Shown in pieces: positions 1 through 11,209 of a stretch of DNA of 64,000 bases (positions within the stretch are counted from its first letter, which is position 1; the number at the start of each line of letters is the position of its first letter). This stretch comes from Sphingomonas sp. OV641 (lineage in GTDB: Bacteria; Pseudomonadota; Alphaproteobacteria; Sphingomonadales; Sphingomonadaceae). The position numbers and the translations under genes are program-made. Location: contig NZ_FNZB01000002.1 in assembly GCF_900109205.1 (NCBI RefSeq), positions 310,001 to 374,000 on the forward strand, given 5' to 3'. The notes beneath the pieces were generated by a model, which was given only the letters and a program-made list of their open reading frames with translations, did no database searches and had not been told where the DNA came from.

Positions 1-207
1 GAATATCAGATGGCCGGCATGAACCAGCAGCTGAACGACCGGATCGAGACGGTCTTTCTGATGGCAGACGTCGCGCTGCAGCCGATCGCCAGCCGGCTCG
101 TCAAGGAAATCGCCATTTTCGGCGGCGAGATCGGCAAGTTCGTGTCACCCGCGGTGCGCGAGGAAGTGGTCGCGCGGGTGGCGGAGACGGGCCGGCGCGG
201 GCGCTGA
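1..207 (+). CDS. coaD: Phosphopantetheine adenylyltransferase, C-terminal part
   Basis: The window starts in frame inside this gene and 68 codons remain before TGA. The residues EYQMAGMNQQL followed by ETVFLMA and SSxLVKE-like IASRLVKEIA match the C-terminal third of bacterial CoaD (E. coli has EYQMALMNRHL and SLVKEVA). CoaD transfers AMP from ATP to 4'-phosphopantetheine in coenzyme A synthesis in the cytoplasm. The nucleotide-binding N-terminus lies outside the window. The cyclophilin gene follows on the same strand after about 130 bp in which I see no gene or clear signal, so cotranscription is possible but not shown. Confidence 0.88.
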   Translation, partial: EYQMAGMNQQLNDRIETVFLMADVALQPIASRLVKEIAIFGGEIGKFVSPAVREEVVARVAETGRRGR

Positions 208-339
208 CGGCGGCAGGCGGCGGTCTGGCGGCGGCACGGCGATCCTGTCCCGCAGGCAAGCGACCGGCACCGCAGTTCAGTTTGGCGCAAGGCGCGATCT
301 GGTCTAGGGCGCCGGTCAAACGATCTGGTTGGGAAGACG

Positions 340-1035
340 ATGCGGTTTGTTGGAATGATCGCGATGCTGGCCGCAGTGCTGGCGGGGCCGGCCTTGGCCC
401 AGGAAAAGACTCCTGAAATTCAGGCGACCGCCACCGCTTCCAAGCAGCGCTACACACCGCCGCCGACCACCGATCTGGAAAACACCTGGCTGCTCGATCT
501 GTCGAGCGGCGGGCGCGTTTCGATCTGGCTGCGCCCCGATGTCGCGCCGGACATGGTGCGCCGGATCAAGAACCTGACGCGCCGCAAATTCTACGACGGC
601 CTGACCTTTCACCGCGTGATCGACGGCTTCATGGCGCAGGGCGGCGATCCGCAGGGTGACGGCACCGGCGGATCGGACCTGCCGGACGTGAAGGCCGAGT
701 TCAATTACCTCCCGCACGTGCGCGGCGCGGTCGCCGCGGCCCGCGCGCAGGACGAGAACAGCGCCAACAGCCAGTTCTACATCATGCTGATGCCGCGCCT
801 CAGCCTGGACGGGAAATATACCGTGTTCGGCCGCGTGCTTCAGGGCATGCAATATGTCGATGCGATCGAGAAGGGCGAGCCGCCGGCAAACCCCACGCGC
901 ATCCTCCACGCCTATATCGCCGCCGACAATCCCCCGCCCTATCAGGCGGCGCCGGTCGCCCCGCCGCCCTCGCTGGATGCGCCAGCCACGCTTCCGGGCG
1001 CGAAGCCGGCGAAGGCACCCAAGCCCCGACGCTGA
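340..1035 (+). CDS. Periplasmic cyclophilin-type peptidyl-prolyl isomerase
   Basis: This 231-residue protein has an N-terminal signal peptide (hydrophobic residues 4-18, cleavage near ALA-QE). A cyclophilin domain covers about residues 50-190: FHRVIDGFMAQGGD holds the active-site Arg/Phe region and NSANSQFYIML is the second signature. It should catalyse cis-trans isomerisation of prolyl bonds in exported proteins in the periplasm. The last 40 residues are rich in Pro and Ala and end in basic residues, so they are probably a disordered tail. The start ATG directly precedes the signal peptide. The family call is firm; the substrate is unknown. Confidence 0.92.
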   Translation: MRFVGMIAMLAAVLAGPALAQEKTPEIQATATASKQRYTPPPTTDLENTWLLDLSSGGRVSIWLRPDVAPDMVRRIKNLTRRKFYDGLTFHRVIDGFMAQGGDPQGDGTGGSDLPDVKAEFNYLPHVRGAVAAARAQDENSANSQFYIMLMPRLSLDGKYTVFGRVLQGMQYVDAIEKGEPPANPTRILHAYIAADNPPPYQAAPVAPPPSLDAPATLPGAKPAKAPKPRR

Positions 1036-1122
1036 GGGGCTGAGGGACTGAGGGCCCTCCCCAAGGGCCGACAGCGGCTGTGACCAGTGCTAGAGTTTAA
1101 CCGCTCCTCTTGATGCAGAGCG

Positions 1123-1228
1123 GCCTCCCCGGCGGAGGCCGGGGCCCAGTTGGGAAGGTCGCAGTAACGAAGCGCAACTTGCTCTTACTGACGTTGCCCA
1201 GCTGGGCCCTGGCCTTCGCCGGGGAGGC
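1123..1228. repeat. Bipartite inverted repeat, GCCTCCCCGGCG type
   Basis: Two 27-nt arms (1123-1149 and 1202-1228) are imperfect reverse complements. Each arm is itself nearly palindromic (GCCTCCCCGGCG...GCCGGGG). They flank a core of about 52 nt. The same arm sequence recurs at 21349-21451 and 25703-25804, so this is a dispersed intergenic element. It lies between the convergent cyclophilin and ExoD genes and may also act as a hairpin 3' end for both. Confidence 0.8.
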
Positions 1229-1252
1229 GCTTCAACCGGGGTGGATCAGATT

Positions 1253-1846
1253 CTAGCCGCGTGAGCTGAGCAACCCTGCCGCGACTGCCAGTGCCGCGCC
1301 CGCCGCGGCAAAGGCGATGATCATCAGCAATCCGTCCTTCACCAGCAGGGCCATGCCGAAGGCGGCGATCGCCGCCATCGGGGCGGTGGTGGCGAGCGGC
1401 AGCAGCTCCAGCGGCGGGATGGCGAGCGTCAGCACGAGGATCGCGGCGGCCGCCACCCGGACCATCGGCCCCTTGGTCAGCGCCGGCAGCCGGCCGTGGA
1501 ACCAGCGATCCATCCATCGGCCGACCGGACGCACCTTCTCCACCGCCTTTTTCACCTTCTCGGACTTCACCGAGCGGTTGGAGAGAAAACCGGGCAGCCA
1601 CAGGTGCTTGCGGCCAAACAGCATCTGCCCTGCCGTCAGCACGATCACCAAGGCGAGCAGGGTCGGCAGCCCGGGTATCGAGCCGACCGGTGAAATGTCG
1701 ATCAGCGGGATGATGACAAGGAAGGGCGCATAGCTCCGGTTCCCAAACGCCTCGATCGTCTGACCGAGCGACACTGCGTCCTTCTTGTCTGCCAGTTCAT
1801 CGAGCCGGTCGAGAATGTCGCCGACGCTGTGCGGATCATCTGCCAT
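1253..1846 (-). CDS. ExoD-family membrane protein
   Basis: This is a 197-residue protein from the ATG at 1846. It has an acidic N-terminus (VGDILDRLDELADKK), the loop PxxDxSPVGSIPGLPT and several hydrophobic helices, a pattern I recognise as the ExoD family. ExoD of rhizobia was named for an effect on exopolysaccharide; its biochemical role is unknown. The frame stays open to a GTG at 1921, but that codon lies inside a strong hairpin that looks like the katG terminator, so I prefer the inner ATG. Neither start has a clear Shine-Dalgarno sequence. It ends just before a dispersed repeat. Confidence 0.8.
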   Translation of the reverse strand: MADDPHSVGDILDRLDELADKKDAVSLGQTIEAFGNRSYAPFLVIIPLIDISPVGSIPGLPTLLALVIVLTAGQMLFGRKHLWLPGFLSNRSVKSEKVKKAVEKVRPVGRWMDRWFHGRLPALTKGPMVRVAAAAILVLTLAIPPLELLPLATTAPMAAIAAFGMALLVKDGLLMIIAFAAAGAALAVAAGLLSSRG

Positions 1847-1900
1847 CCGCTGCTGAACGGAGGCCAGGTCAGGCGGTTCCGCTGCCGTAACGGGTGCCAA

Positions 1901-1939
1901 AACAGGCAAGGGCCGCGGCACCCATGGATGCCGCGGCCC
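1901..1939 (-). terminator. Hairpin terminator after katG
   Basis: Arms 1910-1920 and 1929-1939 pair perfectly over 11 bp (GGGCCGCGGCA / TGCCGCGGCCC) around an 8-nt loop. On the minus strand, the direction of katG, the stem is followed by TTGCCTGTTTT, a partial U-tract. It begins about 23 bp beyond the katG stop codon. Confidence 0.65.
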
Positions 1940-1961
1940 CTTCCCGTTCGTCGCGCTGCGA

Positions 1962-4247
<2,286 letters not shown>

Positions 4248-4458
4248 TTAGACCTTCGCAGGGATGACGGAAGCGACATAAATTCGTCAGTACAAGCGGC
4301 GAAATCGATCAGTCCACCGCGACACAGTGCCGCTGTCGATCGTTCATCGGTCTTCACTGCCGTGGGGAGTGAGCCTGCAACGTCTCTTTCCACAAGCTGG
4401 GGCTTATACCGAGCGCGGCGCTTGGCGGCGGCCCCACGGCCATGCTCTAAGCCGCCTC

Positions 4459-6780
4459 ATGCATCGCTCCGCCCTTGCTGCGCTTCTTTCCGCCAGCCTC
4501 ATCGCCGCCCCGCTCGCCGCCCAGTCGACCTATGACGGCGTCGACCCGTTCATCGGCACGGGTGGCGAGGGCCACACGTTCCCGGGCGCGGTCGCCCCCT
4601 TCGGGATGGTGCAGGTCAGCCCCGATACGGACACCACGTGCGAGATCCGCGAATGCTACGGCCATGCGGCGGGCTATCGTTATGATGATCCCACCATTCA
4701 GGGGTTTTCGCAGACGCATTTCTCCGGAGCCGGGCACTCCGACCTGGGCGATTTCCTGCTGATGCCGGTCGCCGGCGATACTGTCTCGCTCGATCCAGGC
4801 GATGCGAAGAAGCCCGGCTCCGGCTACCGTTCCCGCTTCAGCCATGCGCAGGAGATAGCGCGGCCGGGCTATTATGCCGTCACATTGGCCGACAGCGCCG
4901 TCCGCGCCGAGCTGACCGCCGGCACCCGCGTTGGCGTCCATCGCTACACCTTCCCCGCCGGCAAGGACGCGCATGTCGTGCTCGACCTGCGCTCCTCGCT
5001 ATACAATTATCCGGGCAAGATCCTCTGGTCGTCTGTCCGCGTCCGGGCCGATGGCACCATCACCGGCATGCGCGAGACGCGCGGCTGGGCACCGGCGCGC
5101 AAATTGTTCTTCGCGATCCGCGCCAACGCGCCGCTCACCGGCCACGCCTTCCACAATCGCGAGGAAAAGATCGCCTACAAGGGGTTCCAGGGTCCCGGCC
5201 GTGGCCGCGCGGATGTGGCGCAGCTTCAGGGCCAGGCATTGGTGGCGCAGCTCGACTTCGGCCGCCTCACACGACCGCTGGAACTGAAGGTCGCCATCTC
5301 CAGCGTCGATGAGGATGGTGCACTCGCCAATCTAGACAGCGAGGCCGGCGGCTTCGATGCGATCGCCGCCGCCAATCGAGCGGCGTGGCAGCAGGCGCTG
5401 TCGGCAATCGAGATCGACGCACCTGCGCCGATGAAGCGCATGGTCTCCACCGCGCTATACCATGCGATGATCGCGCCAAGCGTCTTCTCCGATGCCGACG
5501 GCCGCTATCGCGGGCCGGACGATCAGGTCCACAAGGCGCAAGACTTCACCTTCCACTCGACCTTTTCGCTGTGGGACACGTTTCGCGCCGAGCACCCGCT
5601 GCTGCTCCTCGTCCAGCCCGAGCAGCGCAATCGCGACTTCGTTCGCTCGCTTCTTGCCAGTCAGCAGGCGAGTCCGTTCGGCATCCTGCCCGTGTGGCAG
5701 TTTCACGGCTGCGAGACGTGGACGATGATCGGCTATCACGCCGTCTCCGTCATCGCCGATGCCTATCTGAAAGGCGTGCGCGGATTTGACGCCGACGCAG
5801 CGCTCGCAGCGATGGTGAAAAGCGCGAGCTATGGCCCGTATGGCGGCCTCGACGAATATATGAAGCGCGGCTTCGTGCCGATCGACAAGGAACCGGAGGC
5901 CGCGTCCAAGACGGCCGAATACGCCTATGACGATTGGACCATCGCCCGCATGGCGCGCGCGATCGGCAAGGCGGATGTGGCCGAAACGTTCGAGAAGCGC
6001 GCTACCAACTGGCGCAACAGCTTCGATGCGAAGACCGGATTTCTGCGCGCGCGCCGCGCCGACGGGAGCTTCCGCACGCCCTTCGATCCCACCGCGATCA
6101 ACTATGGCAGTGACTATACCGAAGGGAATGCGTGGCAATATTCCTGGTTCGTGCCGCAGGATCAGGCGGCGATGTTCAAGCTGCTCGGCGGGGACGCGGC
6201 GGCGGTGGCGAAGCTCGACGCGATGTTCGCCTTCGACAACAGCAAGCTCGATTATAGCCATGCCGAGGATATCGCCGGCCTGATCGGCCAGTACATCCAT
6301 GGCAACGAGCCGAGCCACCATGTCGCCTATCTCTATGCCTATGCCGGCCAGCCCTGGCGCACGCAGGAGCGATTGGCGCAGATCGTCGCCAGCCAATACA
6401 AGGCCGCCCCCGATGGCCTGTCCGGCAACGACGATTTGGGGCAGATGTCGGCCTGGCTCGTCTTCACCGCCCTCGGCTTCTACCCCGTCGCGCCGGGGTC
6501 CAGCGAATATGTCATCGGCCGCCCCTTCGTGAACCGCGCCGTGATGACGCTGCCCGGAGGCAAGCGCTTCACGATCGTGGCAGACGCCCTGTCGGACACG
6601 AACCGCTATGTCGGCCGCGTGACACTGAACGGCCGCCCACTCGAACGCACCTATCTGCGCCATGAGGAGCTGGCCGCTGGCGGCGAATTGCGCTTCACCA
6701 TGCAGGCGACGCCGAACCGCACGTGGGGCGCGGCGCCGGCTGCACGGCCCTATTCGATGAGCACGGCAGGCGCGAACTAG
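4459..6780 (+). CDS. Secreted GH92 alpha-mannosidase
   Basis: This 773-residue protein starts at the ATG before a signal peptide (MHRSALAALLSASLIAAPLAAQ). Family GH92 signatures run in order: DPFIGTGGEGHTFPGA near the N-terminus, HFSGAGHSDLGDF, the catalytic-acid region GNEPSHHVAYLYAY, and GNDDLGQMSAWLVFTALGFYP with the catalytic-base aspartates. GH92 enzymes are calcium-dependent exo-alpha-mannosidases, most often alpha-1,2. It probably trims mannose-containing glycans in the periplasm or outside. An upstream in-frame ATG at 4327 would put 44 extra residues before the signal peptide and is unlikely. No SusC/D-like or other glycan-utilisation gene adjoins it. Confidence 0.93.
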   Translation: MHRSALAALLSASLIAAPLAAQSTYDGVDPFIGTGGEGHTFPGAVAPFGMVQVSPDTDTTCEIRECYGHAAGYRYDDPTIQGFSQTHFSGAGHSDLGDFLLMPVAGDTVSLDPGDAKKPGSGYRSRFSHAQEIARPGYYAVTLADSAVRAELTAGTRVGVHRYTFPAGKDAHVVLDLRSSLYNYPGKILWSSVRVRADGTITGMRETRGWAPARKLFFAIRANAPLTGHAFHNREEKIAYKGFQGPGRGRADVAQLQGQALVAQLDFGRLTRPLELKVAISSVDEDGALANLDSEAGGFDAIAAANRAAWQQALSAIEIDAPAPMKRMVSTALYHAMIAPSVFSDADGRYRGPDDQVHKAQDFTFHSTFSLWDTFRAEHPLLLLVQPEQRNRDFVRSLLASQQASPFGILPVWQFHGCETWTMIGYHAVSVIADAYLKGVRGFDADAALAAMVKSASYGPYGGLDEYMKRGFVPIDKEPEAASKTAEYAYDDWTIARMARAIGKADVAETFEKRATNWRNSFDAKTGFLRARRADGSFRTPFDPTAINYGSDYTEGNAWQYSWFVPQDQAAMFKLLGGDAAAVAKLDAMFAFDNSKLDYSHAEDIAGLIGQYIHGNEPSHHVAYLYAYAGQPWRTQERLAQIVASQYKAAPDGLSGNDDLGQMSAWLVFTALGFYPVAPGSSEYVIGRPFVNRAVMTLPGGKRFTIVADALSDTNRYVGRVTLNGRPLERTYLRHEELAAGGELRFTMQATPNRTWGAAPAARPYSMSTAGAN

Positions 6781-6784
6781 CCCC

Positions 6785-6888
6785 TCATTCCGGATTTGCT
6801 CCGAAATCCAGCTATCCGCAGGCGCTTCCGCTTGTCGTGGGAGCGCACCGTTCGCGGCAACGTGGATCCCGGAGCAAGTTCGGGATGA
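6785..6888. repeat. Bipartite inverted repeat, degenerate TCATCCCG type
   Basis: Arms at 6785-6810 and 6863-6888 are reverse complements at about 21 of 26 positions (TCATTCCGGATTTGCTCCG against CGGAGCAAGTTCGGGATGA). They match the dispersed GTCATCCCGGACTTGATCCGG type seen better preserved at 42336-42429. The element lies between the convergent GH92 and amidohydrolase genes. Confidence 0.7.
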
Positions 6889-6948
6889 CGCGAACAAGCG
6901 AGCGCGCCGCAACCTCCCGGAGCGGCGGGCGTGCCGGCGAGCTCAGCT

Positions 6949-8973
6949 TCAACGGGCCCCGCTCACCACCGGCGCTGGCGCGAAGGGCTTGATTCCGAAC
7001 TCGGGATAGACCTCCGCCGGGTAATAGAAGGTGCCGTCCTTCACCACCATGGCGATGCGCTTGATCGCCTTCATGTCCTTGGTTGGGTCGCCCGGCACCA
7101 GGAAGAAGTCCGCCAGCTTGCCCGTCTCGACCGAGCCGAGCGTCGCGTCCTGCCCGAGGTACTTGGCCATGTCCCACGTCGCGCGGGTCAGGATCTGCGC
7201 CGGGGTCATGCCGACCTGCTGATACAGCTCCAGCTCGCGATGGAAGGTAAAGGACCCGCCCGTGTCGGTACCCGGCACGATCATCGCGCCGCGATCATTC
7301 AGCATCCGGACCGTCGCGACGATCTTGTCATAGGCGCCGCGATAGGCCGCATCGTCACCCGGCGCGGAGGTATCGATCCATGCCTGCTTCAATCCGCGCT
7401 GTGTGCCGATCGGCAGGTGATCAAAATAATCCGCTGCGCCCGGCGCCATTTGGCCATCGCGGTTGAGCAGCAGGTTTTCGTGGATGCCGAGCGTCACGTC
7501 GATCGGCGTCTTGCGCGCGGTCACCAGCCCCATGGTGTGCTGTACCCGTTCGCTGTTGAGATCGAGCGCCGGCAGCCGCTTCAGCGCGGTCAGGCGAAAC
7601 AGCGTGCGCGTGTCCTCGGTGGGCTTGATCACCCATTGCAGCATGAACTGATTGATATGGGTCATCTCGTCGAAGCCCGCCTCGATCATCTGATCGGCGG
7701 TGGCGAAGGCGGGGACGTGGCCGGCAACCTTCAGGCCGCGCGCATGCGCCTCCTTCACCAGCGCCGGGATCCACGCCGGGTTCATGCTGTTGTACGATTT
7801 GACGCCCCAATAGCCGCCATGGTCGGCATACCAGCGGACGGCGGCAACGGCCTCCGCCTCGCTGTTGACGAGAATGCCGTTGTTCGCGCTGAACTGGCTC
7901 TTGCCCTCGATAAAGCCGGCGCGGACGATGCGCGGGCCGGCGATCACGCCGCCGTCGATCCGCTCGATCAGCTTGTCGAGCACCGCATTGTCATTGCCCA
8001 TGTCGCGCATGGTGGTGACGCCCGCGACAAGGTTCAGCAGCGCGCCCTCCTGGCCGGTATGCGCGTGCATCTCATAGAGGCCGGGGATCACGGTGCCGCC
8101 GGCGCCGTCAATCACCACTTCGCCCGTCGCACCCTTCTGCGTCAGCGGCTCCACGCCCACGATCTTGTTGCCCGACACCAGCACCGATGCCGGCGCGCCG
8201 ACCGTCCCCGTCTTGGCGTCGAACACGCGCACGTTGCGGATCCGCACCATGCCCGGATAGCGATGCGCCACCTTCTTGTTGATCGCGACGAAGCGATCGG
8301 TGGACCATTGCGCCGCCAGCGTCTTCAGCCGCTCGGCCTCATCCTCATAGCCGGCGCGCACGATCACCTGCCGCGGCGACACGCTGGCGAACAGCTCGCC
8401 CTTGTCGTCGAGCAGCACCGTGTCCGGCGTGGTCTCGATCCCGCCAAGGTCGTAGCGCGTCACCTTCAGCGGCCCGCCCGCGCCGTTCACCGCGACCGTT
8501 TCGCCCTTGGTCAGCGTCAGCGTGCCGCCGGGGAGCGCCGTGATCGTCGCGCCGCCAGTCTTCATGATCGCGCGGGCGTAGAGGCCGGTCGCCCAGGGGC
8601 TGCCGCTCTGCGCGACGTAGACGGCCGAGGCGGCGTCGGCCGCGCCCTTGCCAGTCGCGTCCGTCCAGGTCGCCTTGCCGTTCTGCCGCGCGAAATGCTC
8701 CTCCACCTTGGAGCCAAAGGTGGTGGTGCCATTGATGTCCCAGGCGAGCGGCAGCCCCTTGGCATCGAGCCGCAGCACTTCCTTCATCGTCGGGCCGCGC
8801 CCGTTGTTCTTATAGTCGAAGTCGATGGCGGTGCGATCACCCTCGATATCGGCGTTCAGATGGCCGACATTCTTGCCCCCGAAGATCACGCTGTAGCGCT
8901 GCATCTCCGCGGCGGCGTTGGTGGCGAGCGACAGGGCGAGCGCAGCGATTGCTGCCGAGGAGAGGAGCTTCAT
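6949..8973 (-). CDS. Secreted metal-dependent amidohydrolase
   Basis: This 674-residue protein has a signal peptide (MKLLSSAAIAALALSLATNAAAE). Its N-terminal 230 residues resemble a periplasmic beta-rich domain, and the rest is an amidohydrolase-superfamily TIM barrel. The metal-binding motif is VIPGLYEMHAHTG (HxH after the N-terminal beta sandwich). GVTTMRDMGNDN, GHVPAF, DEMTHINQF and the C-terminal GSVETGKLADFFLVPGDP are typical of imidazolonepropionase-like or prolidase-like members. The substrate cannot be told from sequence. I chose the ATG at 8973 because it directly precedes the signal peptide. The gene is divergent from the LOV kinase. Confidence 0.88.
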   Translation of the reverse strand: MKLLSSAAIAALALSLATNAAAEMQRYSVIFGGKNVGHLNADIEGDRTAIDFDYKNNGRGPTMKEVLRLDAKGLPLAWDINGTTTFGSKVEEHFARQNGKATWTDATGKGAADAASAVYVAQSGSPWATGLYARAIMKTGGATITALPGGTLTLTKGETVAVNGAGGPLKVTRYDLGGIETTPDTVLLDDKGELFASVSPRQVIVRAGYEDEAERLKTLAAQWSTDRFVAINKKVAHRYPGMVRIRNVRVFDAKTGTVGAPASVLVSGNKIVGVEPLTQKGATGEVVIDGAGGTVIPGLYEMHAHTGQEGALLNLVAGVTTMRDMGNDNAVLDKLIERIDGGVIAGPRIVRAGFIEGKSQFSANNGILVNSEAEAVAAVRWYADHGGYWGVKSYNSMNPAWIPALVKEAHARGLKVAGHVPAFATADQMIEAGFDEMTHINQFMLQWVIKPTEDTRTLFRLTALKRLPALDLNSERVQHTMGLVTARKTPIDVTLGIHENLLLNRDGQMAPGAADYFDHLPIGTQRGLKQAWIDTSAPGDDAAYRGAYDKIVATVRMLNDRGAMIVPGTDTGGSFTFHRELELYQQVGMTPAQILTRATWDMAKYLGQDATLGSVETGKLADFFLVPGDPTKDMKAIKRIAMVVKDGTFYYPAEVYPEFGIKPFAPAPVVSGAR

Positions 8974-9116
8974 GACGGTGGCGTTACGTGGCTGGTCGCT
9001 CCTGCGCAACAACCTGTCGCAACCATGAAGCGGCGGAACAACGCAGGCCTGAAACTCTTCTAATGCGAACCGCCGCCCGGTACACGGCCGGCACTTGCAG
9101 ACATTCGGAAGACGAC

Positions 9117-10868
9117 GTGGCGGACAAGGACTCCGAGAACAGCATCATTGACGTTGAAGGCGATGGCCAGAGCGCCGGTGTTCCGGCCGATGGCGCAATG
9201 GACGTGGGCGGGCACGAGCCGATTGGCAGCAGCAGCGAGGGCAAGCGGCACTGGCGCGAAAGCACCATCACCGAGCCGGGTCTCGACAGCCGCGGCAACG
9301 TGTTCTTCGCGGCGATCGAGATGACGCGGATGCCGATGATCCTCACCGATCCGCATCAGCCCGACAATCCCATCGTCTTTGCCAACAAGGCCTTCCTGGA
9401 TCTGACGCTGTACGAGGAGGCGGAAGTCCTCGGCCGCAACTGCCGCTTCCTTCAGGGCGCGCGCACCGATCCGGAAAGCGTCGCGGCGCTTCGCGATACC
9501 GTCGCCGCCAACCAGTCGATCGCGCTCGAGATCCTGAACTACAAGCGCGACGGCACGCCGTTCTGGAACGCGGTGTTCATTGGCCCGGTCTATGACACCT
9601 CGGGCAAGCTGCTCTACTTCTTCGCCAGCCAACTTGACGTCACCCGGCGGCGCGAGACCGAGCGATCCTATCTGCAGGCGCAGAAGATGGAGGCGGTGGG
9701 CCAGCTGACCGCCGGTCTGGCGCACGATTTCAACAATCTGCTGCAGGTGGTGAACGGCAATCTCGAGCTCGCGCAGGCGCGCAGCACGGACGAACGCGTG
9801 CTACGCTATCTGGAAAGCGCGCGCGGCGCGGCCGAGCGCGGTGCGAAGCTGACCGGCCAGTTGCTGGCCTTTGCGCGCAAGACCCGGCTCGATCCCCGGC
9901 CAGTGGACGTCAGCGATTGTCTCAACAGCTTCGCCGATGTGATGGAAAGCGCGCTGGGCCGAAAGGTGGAGCTGCACTTCAGCCTCCGCCGCGGCTTGCC
10001 CAAGGCGCTGCTCGATCCGCAGCAATTCGAGATGGCGGTGCTGAACATCGCCCTCAATGCCAAGGATGCGATGCCGACCGGCGGGGTGATCGAACTGTCG
10101 ACAGCCCGCATAAAGCTAAACGGCGATGCCGCCGCGCGCGGGCTCTCGCCGGGCGAGTATGTCGCCGTGCAGGTGCGCGACGAGGGCGAAGGCATGACGC
10201 CCGAGGTAATCGAACGCGCGATCGAACCATTCTTCACGACAAAGGGGGTCGGCAAGGGAACGGGGCTTGGCCTCGCCATGGCCAGCGGCTTCGTGCAGCA
10301 ATCGCGCGGGCGACTGGAAATCGAGAGCACGCCGCAGCAGGGAACCACCGTTCGGATGCTGTTCCCCGTTGCGGCGCACGACGCACACGACCTGCCATCC
10401 GAACCGCAGCCGAGCGGCCAGCCAACCAGCGGCTCCGGCACGTCGGGCGCGCACATTCTGGTGGTCGAGGACAGTCCCGAAGTTCTCGCCCTCGCGCGCG
10501 AGATCCTCGAGGAAGTCGGCTATCGCGTCACTACCGCCGAGACCGGCGAGGACGGACTGGCATCGTTCCAGGCCGCGGCGCACGGGTCGATCGACCTTGT
10601 CTTCACCGATCTGGTCATGCCCGGCGGCATCAACGGCATCGTGCTGGCACAGGAGATTGCCAAGATCGCACCCGACGTGCCGGTCTTGATGACGACCGGC
10701 TATAACGAGGAACTGGTGGCGGACGGCCCGCTGCGCAGCGGGCTGGACGTGCTGGGCAAACCCTATCGCCGTACCGATCTCCTCGACCGCGTTCGCCAGG
10801 CGCTGAACCGCAAGGGCGATGGCGGGCCACGACGCAACGCATCGGATTTCGGCTCGGCCGAGGAGTGA
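9117..10868 (+). CDS. LOV-domain hybrid histidine kinase (predicted blue-light sensor)
   Basis: From the GTG at 9117 the product has 583 residues. A LOV-type PAS domain (about 62-175) carries the flavin-adduct motif GRNCRFLQG with Cys109 and the matching NYKRDGTPFWN strand. A histidine-kinase core follows, with His203 in LTAGLAHDFNNLL, an N-box (NIALNAKDAM), and G boxes (DEGEGM, GKGTGLGLAM). After a Ser/Gly/Pro linker comes a receiver domain with HILVVEDS and phosphoacceptor Asp498 in FTDLVMPGG. In LOV proteins blue light forms a cysteinyl-FMN adduct that gates kinase output. No transmembrane segment is seen. The GTG has GGAAG about 6 nt upstream; an ATG at 9063 is the alternative. No separate response regulator adjoins it. 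Confidence 0.9.
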   Translation: MADKDSENSIIDVEGDGQSAGVPADGAMDVGGHEPIGSSSEGKRHWRESTITEPGLDSRGNVFFAAIEMTRMPMILTDPHQPDNPIVFANKAFLDLTLYEEAEVLGRNCRFLQGARTDPESVAALRDTVAANQSIALEILNYKRDGTPFWNAVFIGPVYDTSGKLLYFFASQLDVTRRRETERSYLQAQKMEAVGQLTAGLAHDFNNLLQVVNGNLELAQARSTDERVLRYLESARGAAERGAKLTGQLLAFARKTRLDPRPVDVSDCLNSFADVMESALGRKVELHFSLRRGLPKALLDPQQFEMAVLNIALNAKDAMPTGGVIELSTARIKLNGDAAARGLSPGEYVAVQVRDEGEGMTPEVIERAIEPFFTTKGVGKGTGLGLAMASGFVQQSRGRLEIESTPQQGTTVRMLFPVAAHDAHDLPSEPQPSGQPTSGSGTSGAHILVVEDSPEVLALAREILEEVGYRVTTAETGEDGLASFQAAAHGSIDLVFTDLVMPGGINGIVLAQEIAKIAPDVPVLMTTGYNEELVADGPLRSGLDVLGKPYRRTDLLDRVRQALNRKGDGGPRRNASDFGSAEE

Positions 10869-10887
10869 ACCGGCGCGTCGTGGCCGG

Positions 10888-11169
10888 TCAGGTCACGTCC
10901 GGAAGCGGCGCCTTGCCGTCGGAGCGACTGACGAACAGCGTCTCCGCGCAATGCTCGTTGGCCCAGGCAAGACCGGCCGATTCCGCGTCGTCATAGCTGG
11001 CATAAAGATCGCCGCCGACCAGCGACACCGACTCCGCCGCGTCCGTATCGCCGCAGCGAAACAGCACGGATCCGTTCAACCGAAAGCGGCCATCCTCCAA
11101 CTCCTGGATCCGGATACAGTCACCATCGCTGGGTGCCGGCTCGCCCGGCGGCAGTTTCCTGATGTCCAT
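10888..11169 (-). CDS. Small conserved-looking protein of unknown function
   Basis: This 93-residue acidic protein has no signal peptide or membrane segment. I do not recognise the family. The start ATG at 11169 is supported by a full AGGAGG Shine-Dalgarno sequence 6 nt upstream, better than the in-frame ATG at 11202. It ends just after the convergent LOV kinase gene and lies directly downstream of uvsE on the same strand, about 40 bp away, so it may be the last gene of a DHH-uvsE operon. Three cysteines (DCIRI, LFRCG, EHCAE) are spread along the chain with no obvious metal motif. Confidence 0.7.
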   Translation of the reverse strand: MDIRKLPPGEPAPSDGDCIRIQELEDGRFRLNGSVLFRCGDTDAAESVSLVGGDLYASYDDAESAGLAWANEHCAETLFVSRSDGKAPLPDVT

Positions 11170-11209
11170 CAACGCCTCCTGATCCCCGATCGGCCAACGC
11201 ATGGGCCGG

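Noticed and set aside
4327..4458. A 44-residue N-terminal extension of the GH92 protein
   Set aside because: A clean signal peptide begins at 4459; the extension would bury it and shows no similarity.
6931..9063. A 710-codon plus-strand frame across the amidohydrolase gene
   Set aside because: The minus strand has a signal peptide and metal motifs; the plus-strand translation is low-complexity Arg/His/Ala sequence with no recognisable fold.
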